Origin: Candidatus Competibacter sp.
Lineage (GTDB): Bacteria; Pseudomonadota; Gammaproteobacteria; Competibacterales; Competibacteraceae
Reading direction: 5' to 3'
Length of the DNA: 40,498 bases
Assembly: GCA_029624815.1 (NCBI GenBank)
Contig: JARSSH010000002.1
Coordinates: 1 to 40,498, forward strand
The notes beneath the pieces are model-generated. The model was given only the letters and a program-made list of their open reading frames with translations. It was not told the DNA's origin and ran no database searches. Below, one piece after another: positions 17,170 to 24,476 of the stretch. Made by a program: the position numbers and the translations under genes. The first letter of the stretch is position 1. Each line of letters starts with the position of its first letter.

Positions 17170-17697
17170 TCAGTGGCCAAAACGGATCGCGTAAGTCGCC
17201 CCCTGGCCGCGCGATTCGTCGATCCGCAGACTGCCGGCGGCAACTCGTTCCCGCCAGGGCACCGAGCGATCGCGGGTCAGCTCGGCCCAGAAGCGCTCGA
17301 ACAGCGTCCGGGCCAGATTCTCGACGGTCACGTTGTCCATGTCCAGCACCGCCACTTCGTCGGCGGGCAGCACGTAGCGCTTGCCGCACAGTCGGCAGGC
17401 ATACTCGCCCTCGGCGGCGGGCAAGGGCTCCAACCACGGATTGCCGCCAGCGATCAGTACTTTTTCGTCCCACTGGTCGCAAACGGTTCGCAGCGCCTTT
17501 TTGAAGACTTCATAGCTGAGCATCCGCGCCAGCGCCGGGGGATCTGTCAGCTCCACCGTCAGCTCCACCTGATAATTGTGGCCGTGCAGACCTTCCTTGC
17601 GACCGTCCGGGAACACGGTCATGTGCGCCGCGGAAAATTTGAGGTTGTCCTTGCGGATATGGATCGTCCAGCTCCGCTGTCCATCCTGTCCGATCAT
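17170..17697 (-). CDS. 6-pyruvoyl-tetrahydropterin synthase family protein with a PTPS-III-like motif
   Basis: A 175-residue T-fold enzyme of the PTPS/QueD family. The zinc ligands are H25 (FSAAH) and H38/H40 (LHGHNY). The usual catalytic Cys in the CX3HGH motif is absent; instead the sequence has E35-G-L-H-G-H, matching the EX2HGH motif described for PTPS-III enzymes that make 6-hydroxymethyl-dihydropterin. VTVENLA and IDESRG...TY are the usual pterin-pocket segments. An extra loop carries CRLC (C101, C104), possibly a metal site. ATG 17697 has GGAG 7 bases upstream. Automatic annotation would probably call it QueD. Confidence 0.83.
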   Translation of the reverse strand: MIGQDGQRSWTIHIRKDNLKFSAAHMTVFPDGRKEGLHGHNYQVELTVELTDPPALARMLSYEVFKKALRTVCDQWDEKVLIAGGNPWLEPLPAAEGEYACRLCGKRYVLPADEVAVLDMDNVTVENLARTLFERFWAELTRDRSVPWRERVAAGSLRIDESRGQGATYAIRFGH

Positions 17698-17776
17698 GCT
17701 GTTGCTCCGGTTGGGTCGATCGCCGCCGCCGCCAGGGCGCGCAACCAGTTCGCCAAGGCCGCGCCGTCGCGAGAAG

Positions 17777-17917
17777 CGTGATATCCGCACCGATTTCAAG
17801 CAACTATTCGGCGAGAACATCGACGCCATCGATGCCGTCGCACTGATGACCGACACCGACAACAGCGGTCAAAGCGCCACAGCCTGGTACGGGGATATTG
17901 TCTTCACGGCGCGGTAG
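17777..17917 (+). pseudogene. C-terminal remnant of a DUF3047 gene
   Basis: The plus-strand frame ending at TAG 17915-17917 encodes about 46 residues beginning RDIRTDFKQLFGE and including ALMTDTDNSGQSATAWYGDI, the conserved C-terminus of DUF3047 proteins (normally over 200 residues). No start codon or upstream part of the family remains; the upstream DNA is the 5' end of the PTPS gene on the other strand. It looks like a decayed fragment. A 15-bp tandem direct repeat (17903-17932) overlaps its end. Confidence 0.65.
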
Positions 17918-17932
17918 TTCACGGCGCGGTGG
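17903..17932. repeat. Two-copy 15-bp tandem repeat
   Basis: TTCACGGCGCGGTAG is followed directly by TTCACGGCGCGGTGG (one mismatch). It spans the stop codon of the DUF3047 remnant and could mark a small duplication in decaying DNA. Confidence 0.7.
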
Positions 17933-18006
17933 CGTTTGATCGACAAGCCGTATCGTTACGGGGGCCGAACCGAGACTGTTGGGCGTTTGGTTTGAACTCC
18001 CCGTTC

Positions 18007-18774
18007 TTACCGACACTCGCCCACCGAGCCCGGCCGACAACGCCGCCGATCCACCCAGATCGTGCTATCCAGCTTGGCGTCGGCGAAGCGGGCGCCATCG
18101 ATGCGGGCATCGGCCAGCGTTGCCGTCCCCAGGTCGGCCCCGGTGAAGTCGACGCCCAGCAGGTTCGCCCCATCCAGCCGGGCGCCGCGCAGATTGGCGC
18201 CGGTCAGCACCGCATCCTCCAGCACTGCCCGGCTCAGCACCGCATCCCCCAGCATTGCGTTCGCCAGCTTGGCGTCGGTCAAATCCGCCTGCGTCAGCGT
18301 GGCCTTGCTCAAGTTCGTTCCGGTCAAATCGGCCCCGCCCAGATCGGCCTGATACAGTTGAGCATCGCTCAAATCAGCCTGACCGAGATTGGCTCCTGTC
18401 AGCACCGCCCGCTCCAACCGCGCGCCGGTCATGCTGGCGTCGACGAACACGGCGCGCTCCAGTTGCGCCGACACCAGCCGCGCGCCGCGCAGCGCCGCCC
18501 CGGTAAAATCCGCGTTGTTGAGCATCGCCCGGCCTAGATCCGCCCCGCTGAGCCGCGCGCCGGCCAGCTTGGCGTTGGCCAGATTGGTCCGGGTCAGCAC
18601 CGCTTCGCGCAGGTCCGCGCCGGTCAAATCCGCGCCCTGTTTGTCGCAATACAGCCAGTTGACCCGCCGGGCGGGCGGGTCGTCGCAGGCGGCCCAGGCG
18701 GGCGCGTGCAACAGCGCCAGCAGACACAGCGGCGGCGGCAGCAGCAGGGCACAAGAACGGGCGCGAATCGTCAC
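18007..18774 (-). CDS. Secreted pentapeptide-repeat protein
   Basis: A 255-residue protein. The N-terminus has a signal peptide (charged MTIRAR, a hydrophobic leucine-rich stretch, then APAWA-A cleavage near residue 28). From about residue 47 to 240 there are some 38 tandem A(D/N)LxX pentapeptides, which fold into a right-handed quadrilateral beta-helix. Cysteines C29, C43 and two near the end (RRRCRPGSVGEC) could form disulfides, consistent with the periplasm. GTG start at 18774 follows the lon stop by 10 bases with a GAGAGG ribosome site, so it is coupled to lon. Function is unknown. Confidence 0.85.
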   Translation of the reverse strand: MTIRARSCALLLPPPLCLLALLHAPAWAACDDPPARRVNWLYCDKQGADLTGADLREAVLTRTNLANAKLAGARLSGADLGRAMLNNADFTGAALRGARLVSAQLERAVFVDASMTGARLERAVLTGANLGQADLSDAQLYQADLGGADLTGTNLSKATLTQADLTDAKLANAMLGDAVLSRAVLEDAVLTGANLRGARLDGANLLGVDFTGADLGTATLADARIDGARFADAKLDSTIWVDRRRCRPGSVGECR

Positions 18775-18784
18775 GATAGACCTC

Positions 18785-21214
18785 TCAGCTTGCAGGTTGC
18801 GGCGCGAACACCAAATTCACCACCTGCCGCAGGCGCTCCACGAAGTGCAGGGTCAGCCCTTCCCTGATGTGGTCCGGCAATTCCTCGGCGTCGCCGCGGT
18901 TGCCTTCCGGCAGGATGATCTCGAACAGGCCCGCCCGGCGGGCGGCGATGATCTTCTCGCGGATGCCGCCCACCGGCAGCACCAGACCGGTCAGGGTCAG
19001 TTCGCCGGTCATCGCCAGCGACCGGTTGGGCTGCTGGCCGCGCGCCAGCGACAGCAAAGCGGTGGCCATGGTGATGCCGGCGCTGGGTCCATCCTTGGGC
19101 GTGGCGCCTTCCGGTACGTGCAGATGCACGAACGCCTCGTCGAAAAACCTGGGATCGGCCTGATAGTCTTCCAGATGGGCGCTGACGTAACTGTAGGCGA
19201 TATTGGCCGATTCCTGCATTACTTCGCCCAGCCGGCCGGTCAGCTTGAAGCCGCGGTTCTTGGTATGGACCAGGCTGGCCTCGACGTTGAGGGTCGCGCC
19301 GCCCAGCGCGGTCCAGGCCAGTCCGGTGATCACGCCGACGCCGGTCATCCGCGTTTCCCGCTTGAACGGCGGCTTGCCCAGATAGCGCTCCAGATCGGGT
19401 TCGTCCACCGCGATCGGCCCTTCGGCCTCCCCCTCGACGATCTTCACCGCGCTCTTGCGCACGATCCGCCCGAGCTGCTTTTCCAGATTGCGCACCCCGG
19501 CCTCGCGGGCATAACCCTCGATGATCTGAGTCAGCGCACCGTCCTCGACCCGGATGCGATCCCGCTCCAGGCCGCTGCGCTCCAGCAGCTTCGGCCACAG
19601 GTGATTGCGGGCGATTTGCAGCTTCTCGGCGGTGATGTAGCCGGACAGGCGGATGTTCTCCATGCGATCGAGCAGCGGCGCCGGAATGGTGTCGAGCTGG
19701 TTGGCCGTGCAGATGAACAACACCTTGGAAAGATCGAAACGCACGTCCAGATAATGATCCAGGAACTCGGTGTTCTGCTCGGGATCGAGCACCTCCAGCA
19801 GCGCCGAGGCCGGGTCGCCATGGAACGAGGCGCCGATCTTGTCGATCTCGTCCAGCATGATCACCGGGTTGGCGGTCTTGGCGTCGCGGATGGCCTGGAT
19901 GAACTTGCCCGGCAGCGCGCCGATATAGGTGCGGCGGTGGCCCTTGATTTCGGCTTCGTCGCGCATCCCGCCTAAGCTCAGGCGGTAGAATTTGCGATCC
20001 AGCGCGGCGGCCACCGAACGGCCGATCGAGGTCTTGCCGACTCCCGGCGGGCCGACCAGCAGGATGATCGAGCCGCCGACTTGACCCTTCAGCGCGCCCA
20101 CCGCCAGGAACTCGATGATGCGGTCCTTGACGTCGGCCAGCCCGTCGTGGTCGCGGTCCAGCACTTCGCGGGCGTGCTTGAGATCGAGATTGTCGGTCGA
20201 GTAAACGCCCCACGGCAGATCGGTGATGACATCCAGATAATTGCGGGTGACGGCATACTCGGGCGAGCCGGTTTCCAGAATCGACAGCTTATCCAGCTCC
20301 TCCTCGATCCGCTTCAGGGCGGCCTCCGGCACCTGCCGGCTTTCCAGCCGCTCGCGGAAGCGGTCCACGTCGGCGGTGCGGTCGTCCTTGGCGATGCCGA
20401 GTTCCTGCTGGATGGCCTTGAGCTGCTCGCGCAGGAAAAACTTGCGCTGATGGTCGCTCATCTTGTCCTCGACCTGCTTGCGGATGTGGGTCTGAAGCTT
20501 GGCGACTTCCAGTTCCTTCTTGATCAGCACGATGACTTTCTTCAGTCGTTCCAGCACCGGCGCGGTGGCCAGAATGTCCTGCAACTCGTCCTTGCTGGCC
20601 GTGGTCAGGCTGGCGGCGAAATCGGCCAACGGCGACGGATCGTGGGTGTTGAAACGGTTGAGGAAAAATTTCAATTCCTCGGAATACAGCGGGTTGAGCG
20701 GGATCAATTCCTTGAGGGTGTTGATCACCGCCAGCGAATAGGCGCGCAGTTCCTCGACCCCGGCCTCGTCGTCCTCGCTCAGATACTCGACCTGAACGTG
20801 ATAGGGCGGTTCGCTGGACAACCAGTTGTGGATGCGAAACCGCTTCAGGCCCTGGGCGATGAACTGCAAGCGGCCGTCGCCGCGGGCCAATTGGTGCATG
20901 CGGGCAACCGTGCCGACCGGGTGAAAATCCTTCGGATCGTGGGCTTTTTCCGCGCTGTCGGGCTTGACCAGGATCAGACCGATGACCCGCTGCTCGCGGT
21001 TGGCGGCCGCCTCGACGGTGGGCAACCAGGGATCCTCGTTGAGCAGCAACGGCAGGGCCTGGGCCGGGAAAAACGGCCGTTCCGACAGCGGCAGCAGGTA
21101 CAGGGTGGACGGAAGAATGTCGGCGGCGGCGACGATGGTGTTGTTGGCCTTGTTCTCGCCCGAGTCATCATTCTCGCGCACGACTTCGGCTTCGATGGTT
21201 TCGTGATCGGTCAT
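18785..21214 (-). CDS. lon: ATP-dependent Lon protease
   Basis: An 809-residue cytoplasmic AAA+ protease degrading misfolded and regulatory proteins. An N-terminal LON substrate domain (about 38-230) is followed by a coiled-coil segment, Walker A GPPGVGKT (388-395), Walker B VIMLDEIDK, and the protease domain with catalytic Ser711 (PKDGPSAG) and Lys754 (GGIREK), 43 residues apart as in E. coli. The N-terminus has a 30-residue acidic extension. The ATG at 21214 has a weak ribosome site. A heat-shock-type promoter candidate lies 38 bases upstream. A secreted pentapeptide-repeat gene is coupled downstream. Confidence 0.96.
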   Translation of the reverse strand: MTDHETIEAEVVRENDDSGENKANNTIVAAADILPSTLYLLPLSERPFFPAQALPLLLNEDPWLPTVEAAANREQRVIGLILVKPDSAEKAHDPKDFHPVGTVARMHQLARGDGRLQFIAQGLKRFRIHNWLSSEPPYHVQVEYLSEDDEAGVEELRAYSLAVINTLKELIPLNPLYSEELKFFLNRFNTHDPSPLADFAASLTTASKDELQDILATAPVLERLKKVIVLIKKELEVAKLQTHIRKQVEDKMSDHQRKFFLREQLKAIQQELGIAKDDRTADVDRFRERLESRQVPEAALKRIEEELDKLSILETGSPEYAVTRNYLDVITDLPWGVYSTDNLDLKHAREVLDRDHDGLADVKDRIIEFLAVGALKGQVGGSIILLVGPPGVGKTSIGRSVAAALDRKFYRLSLGGMRDEAEIKGHRRTYIGALPGKFIQAIRDAKTANPVIMLDEIDKIGASFHGDPASALLEVLDPEQNTEFLDHYLDVRFDLSKVLFICTANQLDTIPAPLLDRMENIRLSGYITAEKLQIARNHLWPKLLERSGLERDRIRVEDGALTQIIEGYAREAGVRNLEKQLGRIVRKSAVKIVEGEAEGPIAVDEPDLERYLGKPPFKRETRMTGVGVITGLAWTALGGATLNVEASLVHTKNRGFKLTGRLGEVMQESANIAYSYVSAHLEDYQADPRFFDEAFVHLHVPEGATPKDGPSAGITMATALLSLARGQQPNRSLAMTGELTLTGLVLPVGGIREKIIAARRAGLFEIILPEGNRGDAEELPDHIREGLTLHFVERLRQVVNLVFAPQPAS

Positions 21215-21251
21215 GATCTTTTTACACGCGGCTAAAGGGGATTGAACCTTT

Positions 21252-21280
21252 AGATGCGGGCGAGCCGGGGGATTATCAAG
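21252..21280 (-). promoter_or_regulatory. Candidate sigma-32 (heat-shock) promoter of lon
   Basis: On the minus strand CTTGATA (21274-21280) and CCGCATCT (21252-21259) are 14 bases apart, close to the RpoH consensus CTTGAAA / CCCCATNT with one mismatch in each box. The -10 box is 38 bases from the lon start. lon is a known RpoH target in E. coli. Confidence 0.55.
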
Positions 21281-21311
21281 GCTGGCGCCGATATTGGGTT
21301 TGGCTCTGGCC

Positions 21312-21920
21312 TTAGAATCCGGTCTTGCGCAGCACGATCCGCCGGAACCAACCGCCGGCCAGCGCCGGCTGATCGGACAGCACGTCCAGATCCGGCGCCC
21401 GCGCCAGCACCGTCTCGAACACCACGTCGGTGCGGGTGGCCAGCAGGCCCAGCAGCGGGCTAACCAACCGGCGCAGCGGCGCTTTCTGTCCCCGCCGCAG
21501 GAACTTGTCGAGGATCAGCACCCGGCCGCCGCACCGCAACACCCGCGCTGCTTCGGCCAAAACCCGCTCCGGATGCGGCGTCACCGCCAGAATCAGATGC
21601 AGCACCACCACGTCAAACGTGGCGTCGCCATACGGCAGGCGGCGGGCATCGCCCACATCGAGTTGGATGTCCAGCTTCAGGGCGACGGCCTTGCGCCGGG
21701 CGCGCGTCAGCATCGCCGGGGTCAGATCCAGACCGGTGTAGCGCGGCCCGCGCGGCAGCAGCGGCAGATCCAGCCCGCTACCGACGCCGACCAGCAGCAC
21801 CTCGGCATGGGGTCCATCGGGCAACAGCGCCAGCCCCTGTCGCCGCGCCGCCGCGGTGAACGGCGCCACGAAGGCGTCGTAGATCGGGGCGATCAGAGTA
21901 TAGCTGTAGCGCAACGCCAC
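21312..21920 (-). CDS. Class I SAM-dependent methyltransferase
   Basis: A 202-residue methyltransferase. The SAM-binding motif I is VLLVGVGSGLDLPLL, the acidic end of strand 2 is GLDLTPAML, motif II is GDARRLPYGDATFDVVVLH, and motif III is RVLRCGGRVLILDKF. It is most like the UbiE/phospholipid N-methyltransferase group (the N-terminal YDAFVAPF segment). Substrate unknown. GTG start at 21920 lies 10 bases after the apaG stop, so it is probably in the same transcript. Confidence 0.82.
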   Translation of the reverse strand: MALRYSYTLIAPIYDAFVAPFTAAARRQGLALLPDGPHAEVLLVGVGSGLDLPLLPRGPRYTGLDLTPAMLTRARRKAVALKLDIQLDVGDARRLPYGDATFDVVVLHLILAVTPHPERVLAEAARVLRCGGRVLILDKFLRRGQKAPLRRLVSPLLGLLATRTDVVFETVLARAPDLDVLSDQPALAGGWFRRIVLRKTGF

Positions 21921-21930
21921 CGGTCGGGAC

Positions 21931-22314
21931 TCAGTGCAAGGTGCGCGGGATAGACAGCACGAAGGCCGGGATGCCGGCGTCGAAGGTCATGCCGTCGTCG
22001 GCCAGCATCCGATAGCTGCCGTGCATACTGCCGACCGAGGTTTCCAGGATGGCGCCGCTGGTGTATTGAAAACCCTCGCCGGGACGCAGGTAGGGCTGCT
22101 CGCCGACCACGCCCTCGCCGCGCACCTCCTCGATCTTGCCGTTGGCGTCGGTGATGATCCAGTGCCGGCTGAGCAGCTTGGCGGCGATGTTGCCCTGATT
22201 TTGGATCACGATGGTGTAGGCGAAAACGTAGCGATCCTGTTCAGGGTTGGACTGCTCTTCCAGATAAAACGCCTGAGCGGCCACCTGAATGGCGTAATCG
22301 GATTTTTTCTCCAT
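21931..22314 (-). CDS. apaG: ApaG protein (Co2+/Mg2+ efflux-associated)
   Basis: A 127-residue ApaG-domain protein with an immunoglobulin-like beta fold. YVFAYTIVIQNQG, LLSRHWIITDANG, VRGEGVVGEQPYLRPGE, FQYTSG and GSMHGSYRM are the conserved core. Its biochemical role is unresolved; mutants show altered cobalt resistance in enterobacteria. The ATG at 22314 gives the usual family length; an in-frame TTG at 22332 would add six residues. In many relatives apaG sits beside ksgA and apaH; here it neighbours a methyltransferase and transaldolase. Confidence 0.93.
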   Translation of the reverse strand: MEKKSDYAIQVAAQAFYLEEQSNPEQDRYVFAYTIVIQNQGNIAAKLLSRHWIITDANGKIEEVRGEGVVGEQPYLRPGEGFQYTSGAILETSVGSMHGSYRMLADDGMTFDAGIPAFVLSIPRTLH

Positions 22315-22349
22315 GGCGGGCGGTTGCTCCAAGGGTGGGAAAGAAAGGT

Positions 22350-23456
22350 TCAGGCCAGCAGCGGGCTGGTCTTGACCGTGATGGCCGCCAGCAGCGTCTC
22401 GAAGGAGCGGACGAAGGCATTGACTCCCTCGATTTCCAACTGCTCGGTGACGGCGCTCAAATCGATCCCCAGTTCCGGCAACCGCGCCAGTTGCGCCAGC
22501 GCGGTTTCCACGTCCCGGTCCAGGGTTCGGGCGACGGCGCCGTGGTCGCGAAAGGCGTCGTAGGTCGCCGGGGGCAGGGTGTTAACGGTGTCTGGACCGA
22601 TGAGGTTATCCACGTACAGCAGATCGGGATAGGCCGGATTCTTGGTGCTGGTGCTGGCCCACAGCAGGCGCTGGGACCGCGCGCCGGCCGCGCGCAGGGC
22701 GGCGAAGCGCGGGCCATCGAAAATCTCCAGGTATTCCTGATAGGCCAGTTTGGCGTTGGCGTTGGCGATCCGACCCTGCAATTCCGGCCGTCGTTGCGCC
22801 AATATCGGGTCGAGCGCGGTGTCGAGCCGGCTGACGAAAAAGCTGGCCACCGAGGCGATGCGGTCCAGCGGTAAATCTCGGGCGCGGCGACGCTCCAGGC
22901 CGCGCAGGTAGGCCTCGGCCACCGAGACGTAGCGCTCCACCGAAAACAGCAGGGTGACGTTGACGTTGATCCCTTCGGCGATCAGCCGTTCGATGGCGTG
23001 CAGGCCGGGCACCGTGCCCGGCACCTTGATCATGACGTTGGGCAGGCCCAGCCGGGCGAACAGTTCGCGCGCTTCCCGCACCGTGCCGCCCGCGTCGTGG
23101 GCCAGATCCGGCGACACTTCCAGACTGACCATGCCGTCCACGCCGTCGGTCGCGTCGTAGGTCGGGCGCAGCGCGGCGGCGGCGGCGCGGATGTCGTCGA
23201 TGGCCAGGGTATAGAACAGCTCGCGGCTGGATTGCTCCGGGTGGCGTTGCAGTTCCCGGCGCAGCGCGCCGTCGTAGTCATTGCCGCCGGCGATGGCCTT
23301 CTCGAAAATGGTCGGATTGGAGGTCAGGCCGCGCAGGCCGTCTTCGGCGATCAGCCGCGCCAGCGTGCCGGAGGTCAGCATGGAGCGCTGAATGTGGTCG
23401 TACCACACGCTCTGACCGGCGGCGCTGAGCCGGCGCAGGGGGTTGGCATCGGTCAT
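22350..23456 (-). CDS. tal: Transaldolase
   Basis: A 368-residue TIM-barrel transaldolase of the pentose phosphate pathway, moving a three-carbon dihydroxyacetone unit between sugar phosphates. LTSNPTIFEKAI, MVSLEVSP, the Schiff-base lysine K144 in NVMIKVPGT, INVNVTLLFS and LWASTSTKNPAYPD identify it. Length and motifs fit the longer cyanobacterial/actinobacterial-like Tal subfamily rather than enterobacterial TalB (about 317). The ATG at 23456 begins MTDANPLRRL. apaG follows 35 bases downstream. Confidence 0.95.
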   Translation of the reverse strand: MTDANPLRRLSAAGQSVWYDHIQRSMLTSGTLARLIAEDGLRGLTSNPTIFEKAIAGGNDYDGALRRELQRHPEQSSRELFYTLAIDDIRAAAAALRPTYDATDGVDGMVSLEVSPDLAHDAGGTVREARELFARLGLPNVMIKVPGTVPGLHAIERLIAEGINVNVTLLFSVERYVSVAEAYLRGLERRRARDLPLDRIASVASFFVSRLDTALDPILAQRRPELQGRIANANAKLAYQEYLEIFDGPRFAALRAAGARSQRLLWASTSTKNPAYPDLLYVDNLIGPDTVNTLPPATYDAFRDHGAVARTLDRDVETALAQLARLPELGIDLSAVTEQLEIEGVNAFVRSFETLLAAITVKTSPLLA

Positions 23457-23772
23457 GGCGGCTGTCCTCGGGCGTTGGGAAGGGCTATTTGGGAGAGCGG
23501 GCTATTAATCCGGAAAGGCGGCTTACCGCGGTTCGAGCCCAGTTCCCGACCCGGCACCGCGCTTTTTCGCTGGATGCCCGGTGGTGGGCTGGCTTGAGCG
23601 GGCATCGCGGCTTTTCGTTCCCAAGCCACCTGACCATAAAGATAGTCCAGGACACCTTGCGCACCCACAGCCGGATGCTGTCGAAAAGAAGAGCTTGTGG
23701 ATCGAGGCGGCGCTCAAGCACCGATTTCGATGGTGCCAAAGCACGCCCAAAAGGAAGGATGGCGCCGGAAAA
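23457..23772. other. Intergenic region without recognised gene
   Basis: About 316 bases between the transaldolase start and the tRNA-Arg terminator. Several open frames cross it, but none has a family motif or convincing ribosome site, and those on the minus strand run through the tRNA genes. It presumably holds the tal promoter; none is clear enough to mark. Confidence 0.5.
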
Positions 23773-23773
23773 T

Positions 23774-23809
23774 AAAAAAGGGCTAGCAGCGAATCGCTTA
23801 TAACCCTTT
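23774..23809 (-). terminator. Intrinsic terminator after tRNA-Arg
   Basis: Read on the minus strand, AAAGGG pairs with CCCTTT around a nested AGCG/CGCT hairpin and runs directly into a T-tract (TTTTTTATTTT). It lies 6 bases after the tRNA CCA end. Confidence 0.8.
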
Positions 23810-23815
23810 GATATC

Positions 23816-23892
23816 TGGCGCGCCCGGAGAGATTCGAACTCCCGACCACCTGGTTCGTAGCCAGGTACTCTATCCAACTGAGCTACGGGCGC
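23816..23892 (-). tRNA. tRNA-Arg (anticodon ACG)
   Basis: A 77-base cloverleaf on the minus strand. The acceptor stem GCGCCCG pairs with CGGGCGC, the anticodon stem CCTGG/CCAGG encloses CTACGAA with anticodon ACG, and the T-arm contains GGTTCGAAC-type GAGTTCGAACTC. The CCA end is encoded. The adenosine at position 34 would be read as inosine after TadA editing. It has its own promoter and terminator. Confidence 0.97.
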
Positions 23893-23908
23893 GTAAGCAG
23901 GGACGCGG

Positions 23909-23937
23909 ATTATGCGGACTGAGCCAAACCTTGTCAA
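23909..23937 (-). promoter_or_regulatory. Promoter of tRNA-Arg
   Basis: Minus strand: a perfect TTGACA (23932-23937), a 17-base spacer, CATAAT (23909-23914) and a GC-rich discriminator CCGCGTCCC. The -10 box ends 16 bases before the tRNA. The ATAATCCGCG core is the same as in the rrn-like promoter at 177-204, suggesting shared growth-rate or stringent control. Confidence 0.8.
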
Positions 23938-23960
23938 TTTCCGCACAACTCGCAAGATGC

Positions 23961-24053
23961 TGGCGGAGAGAGAGGGATTCGAACCCTCGATGGAGCTTTT
24001 AACCCCATACTCCCTTAGCAGGGGAGCGCCTTCAGCCGCTCGGCCATCTCTCC
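23961..24053 (-). tRNA. tRNA-Ser (anticodon GCT)
   Basis: A 93-base class II tRNA on the minus strand. The acceptor GGAGAGA pairs with TCTCTCC, the anticodon stem CTCCC/GGGAG encloses CTGCTAA with anticodon GCT (codons AGC/AGU), there is a long variable arm typical of Ser, a T-loop GGTTCGAATCC, and an encoded CCA. tRNA-Ser next to csrA is a conserved gammaproteobacterial order. Confidence 0.97.
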
Positions 24054-24056
24054 GAA

Positions 24057-24076
24057 AATGCCCGCTTGCGGGCATT
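24057..24076 (-). terminator. Hairpin terminator between csrA and tRNA-Ser
   Basis: A perfect 9-bp inverted repeat (AATGCCCGC / GCGGGCATT) with a 2-base centre, followed on the minus strand by TTTTC, lies 3 bases before the tRNA-Ser 5' end. It can end csrA transcription; the short T-tract means some read-through into the tRNA is likely. Confidence 0.6.
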
Positions 24077-24087
24077 GTGAATGGTCA

Positions 24088-24116
24088 AGAATACCGGTTG
24101 AAACCGCTGGCGTAAA
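24088..24116 (-). promoter_or_regulatory. Possible promoter of tRNA-Ser
   Basis: Minus strand: TTTACG (24111-24116), a 17-base spacer and TATTCT (24088-24093), 35 bases before the tRNA. A transcript from here would include the hairpin at 24057-24076 as a 5' leader. The match is moderate. Confidence 0.4.
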
Positions 24117-24125
24117 CCCCCAGCT

Positions 24126-24341
24126 TCAAGCTTCCTGGCCTGGTTGTGGCTGGCTGGCCCCATGGGCGGAGTCGTCCTGCTCGCGTTTGATCCGCTCGTA
24201 AATCTCCTCGCGATGCACCGCAATGTCCTTGGGGGCGTTGACCCCAATGCGAACCTGATTACCTTTCACGCCCAGCACGGTCACGGTTACTTCGTCACCG
24301 ATCATCAGCGTTTCTCCAACTCTACGTGTCAGAATCAACAT
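24126..24341 (-). CDS. csrA: Carbon storage regulator CsrA (RsmA)
   Basis: A 71-residue global RNA-binding regulator that binds GGA motifs in mRNA leaders and controls translation. The N-terminus [18 protein letters not shown] and the C-terminal half [18 protein letters not shown] are nearly invariant; L4 and R44-equivalent residues for RNA contact are present. The C-terminus has a short variable tail ([12 protein letters not shown]). Gene order lysC-csrA-tRNA-Ser is the gammaproteobacterial norm. Confidence 0.97.
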   Translation of the reverse strand: MLILTRRVGETLMIGDEVTVTVLGVKGNQVRIGVNAPKDIAVHREEIYERIKREQDDSAHGASQPQPGQEA

Positions 24342-24442
24342 ATCAAGCTACTCCTTGTTTTCCATCAACAGCCCCAGGGCATCTTGCGGCTTTGGACAGT
24401 CCGCGTCTGCAATCGCTCCACTTGTCCGGCGGATTCCAATCC

Positions 24443-24462
24443 CGCGAGCCCGCGGGCTCGCG
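24443..24462. repeat. 20-bp perfect palindrome between lysC and csrA
   Basis: CGCGAGCCCG followed directly by its exact complement CGGGCTCGCG, 14 bases after the lysC stop. There is no T-tract on either side, so it is not a standard terminator; it may be a protein-binding site or a weak transcription barrier. Confidence 0.6.
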
Positions 24463-24476
24463 AGCGCGAGGCCATT

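Noticed and set aside
18389-21235. Plus-strand ORFs of 528 and 384 residues
   Set aside because: Antisense to the pentapeptide-repeat gene and lon; no family features and no ribosome sites.
23485-24075. A 196-residue minus-strand ORF and shorter relatives (containing VAQLDRVPGYEPG)
   Set aside because: They are translations of the tRNA-Arg and tRNA-Ser genes and their spacer; this peptide is a well-known false product of tRNA sequence.
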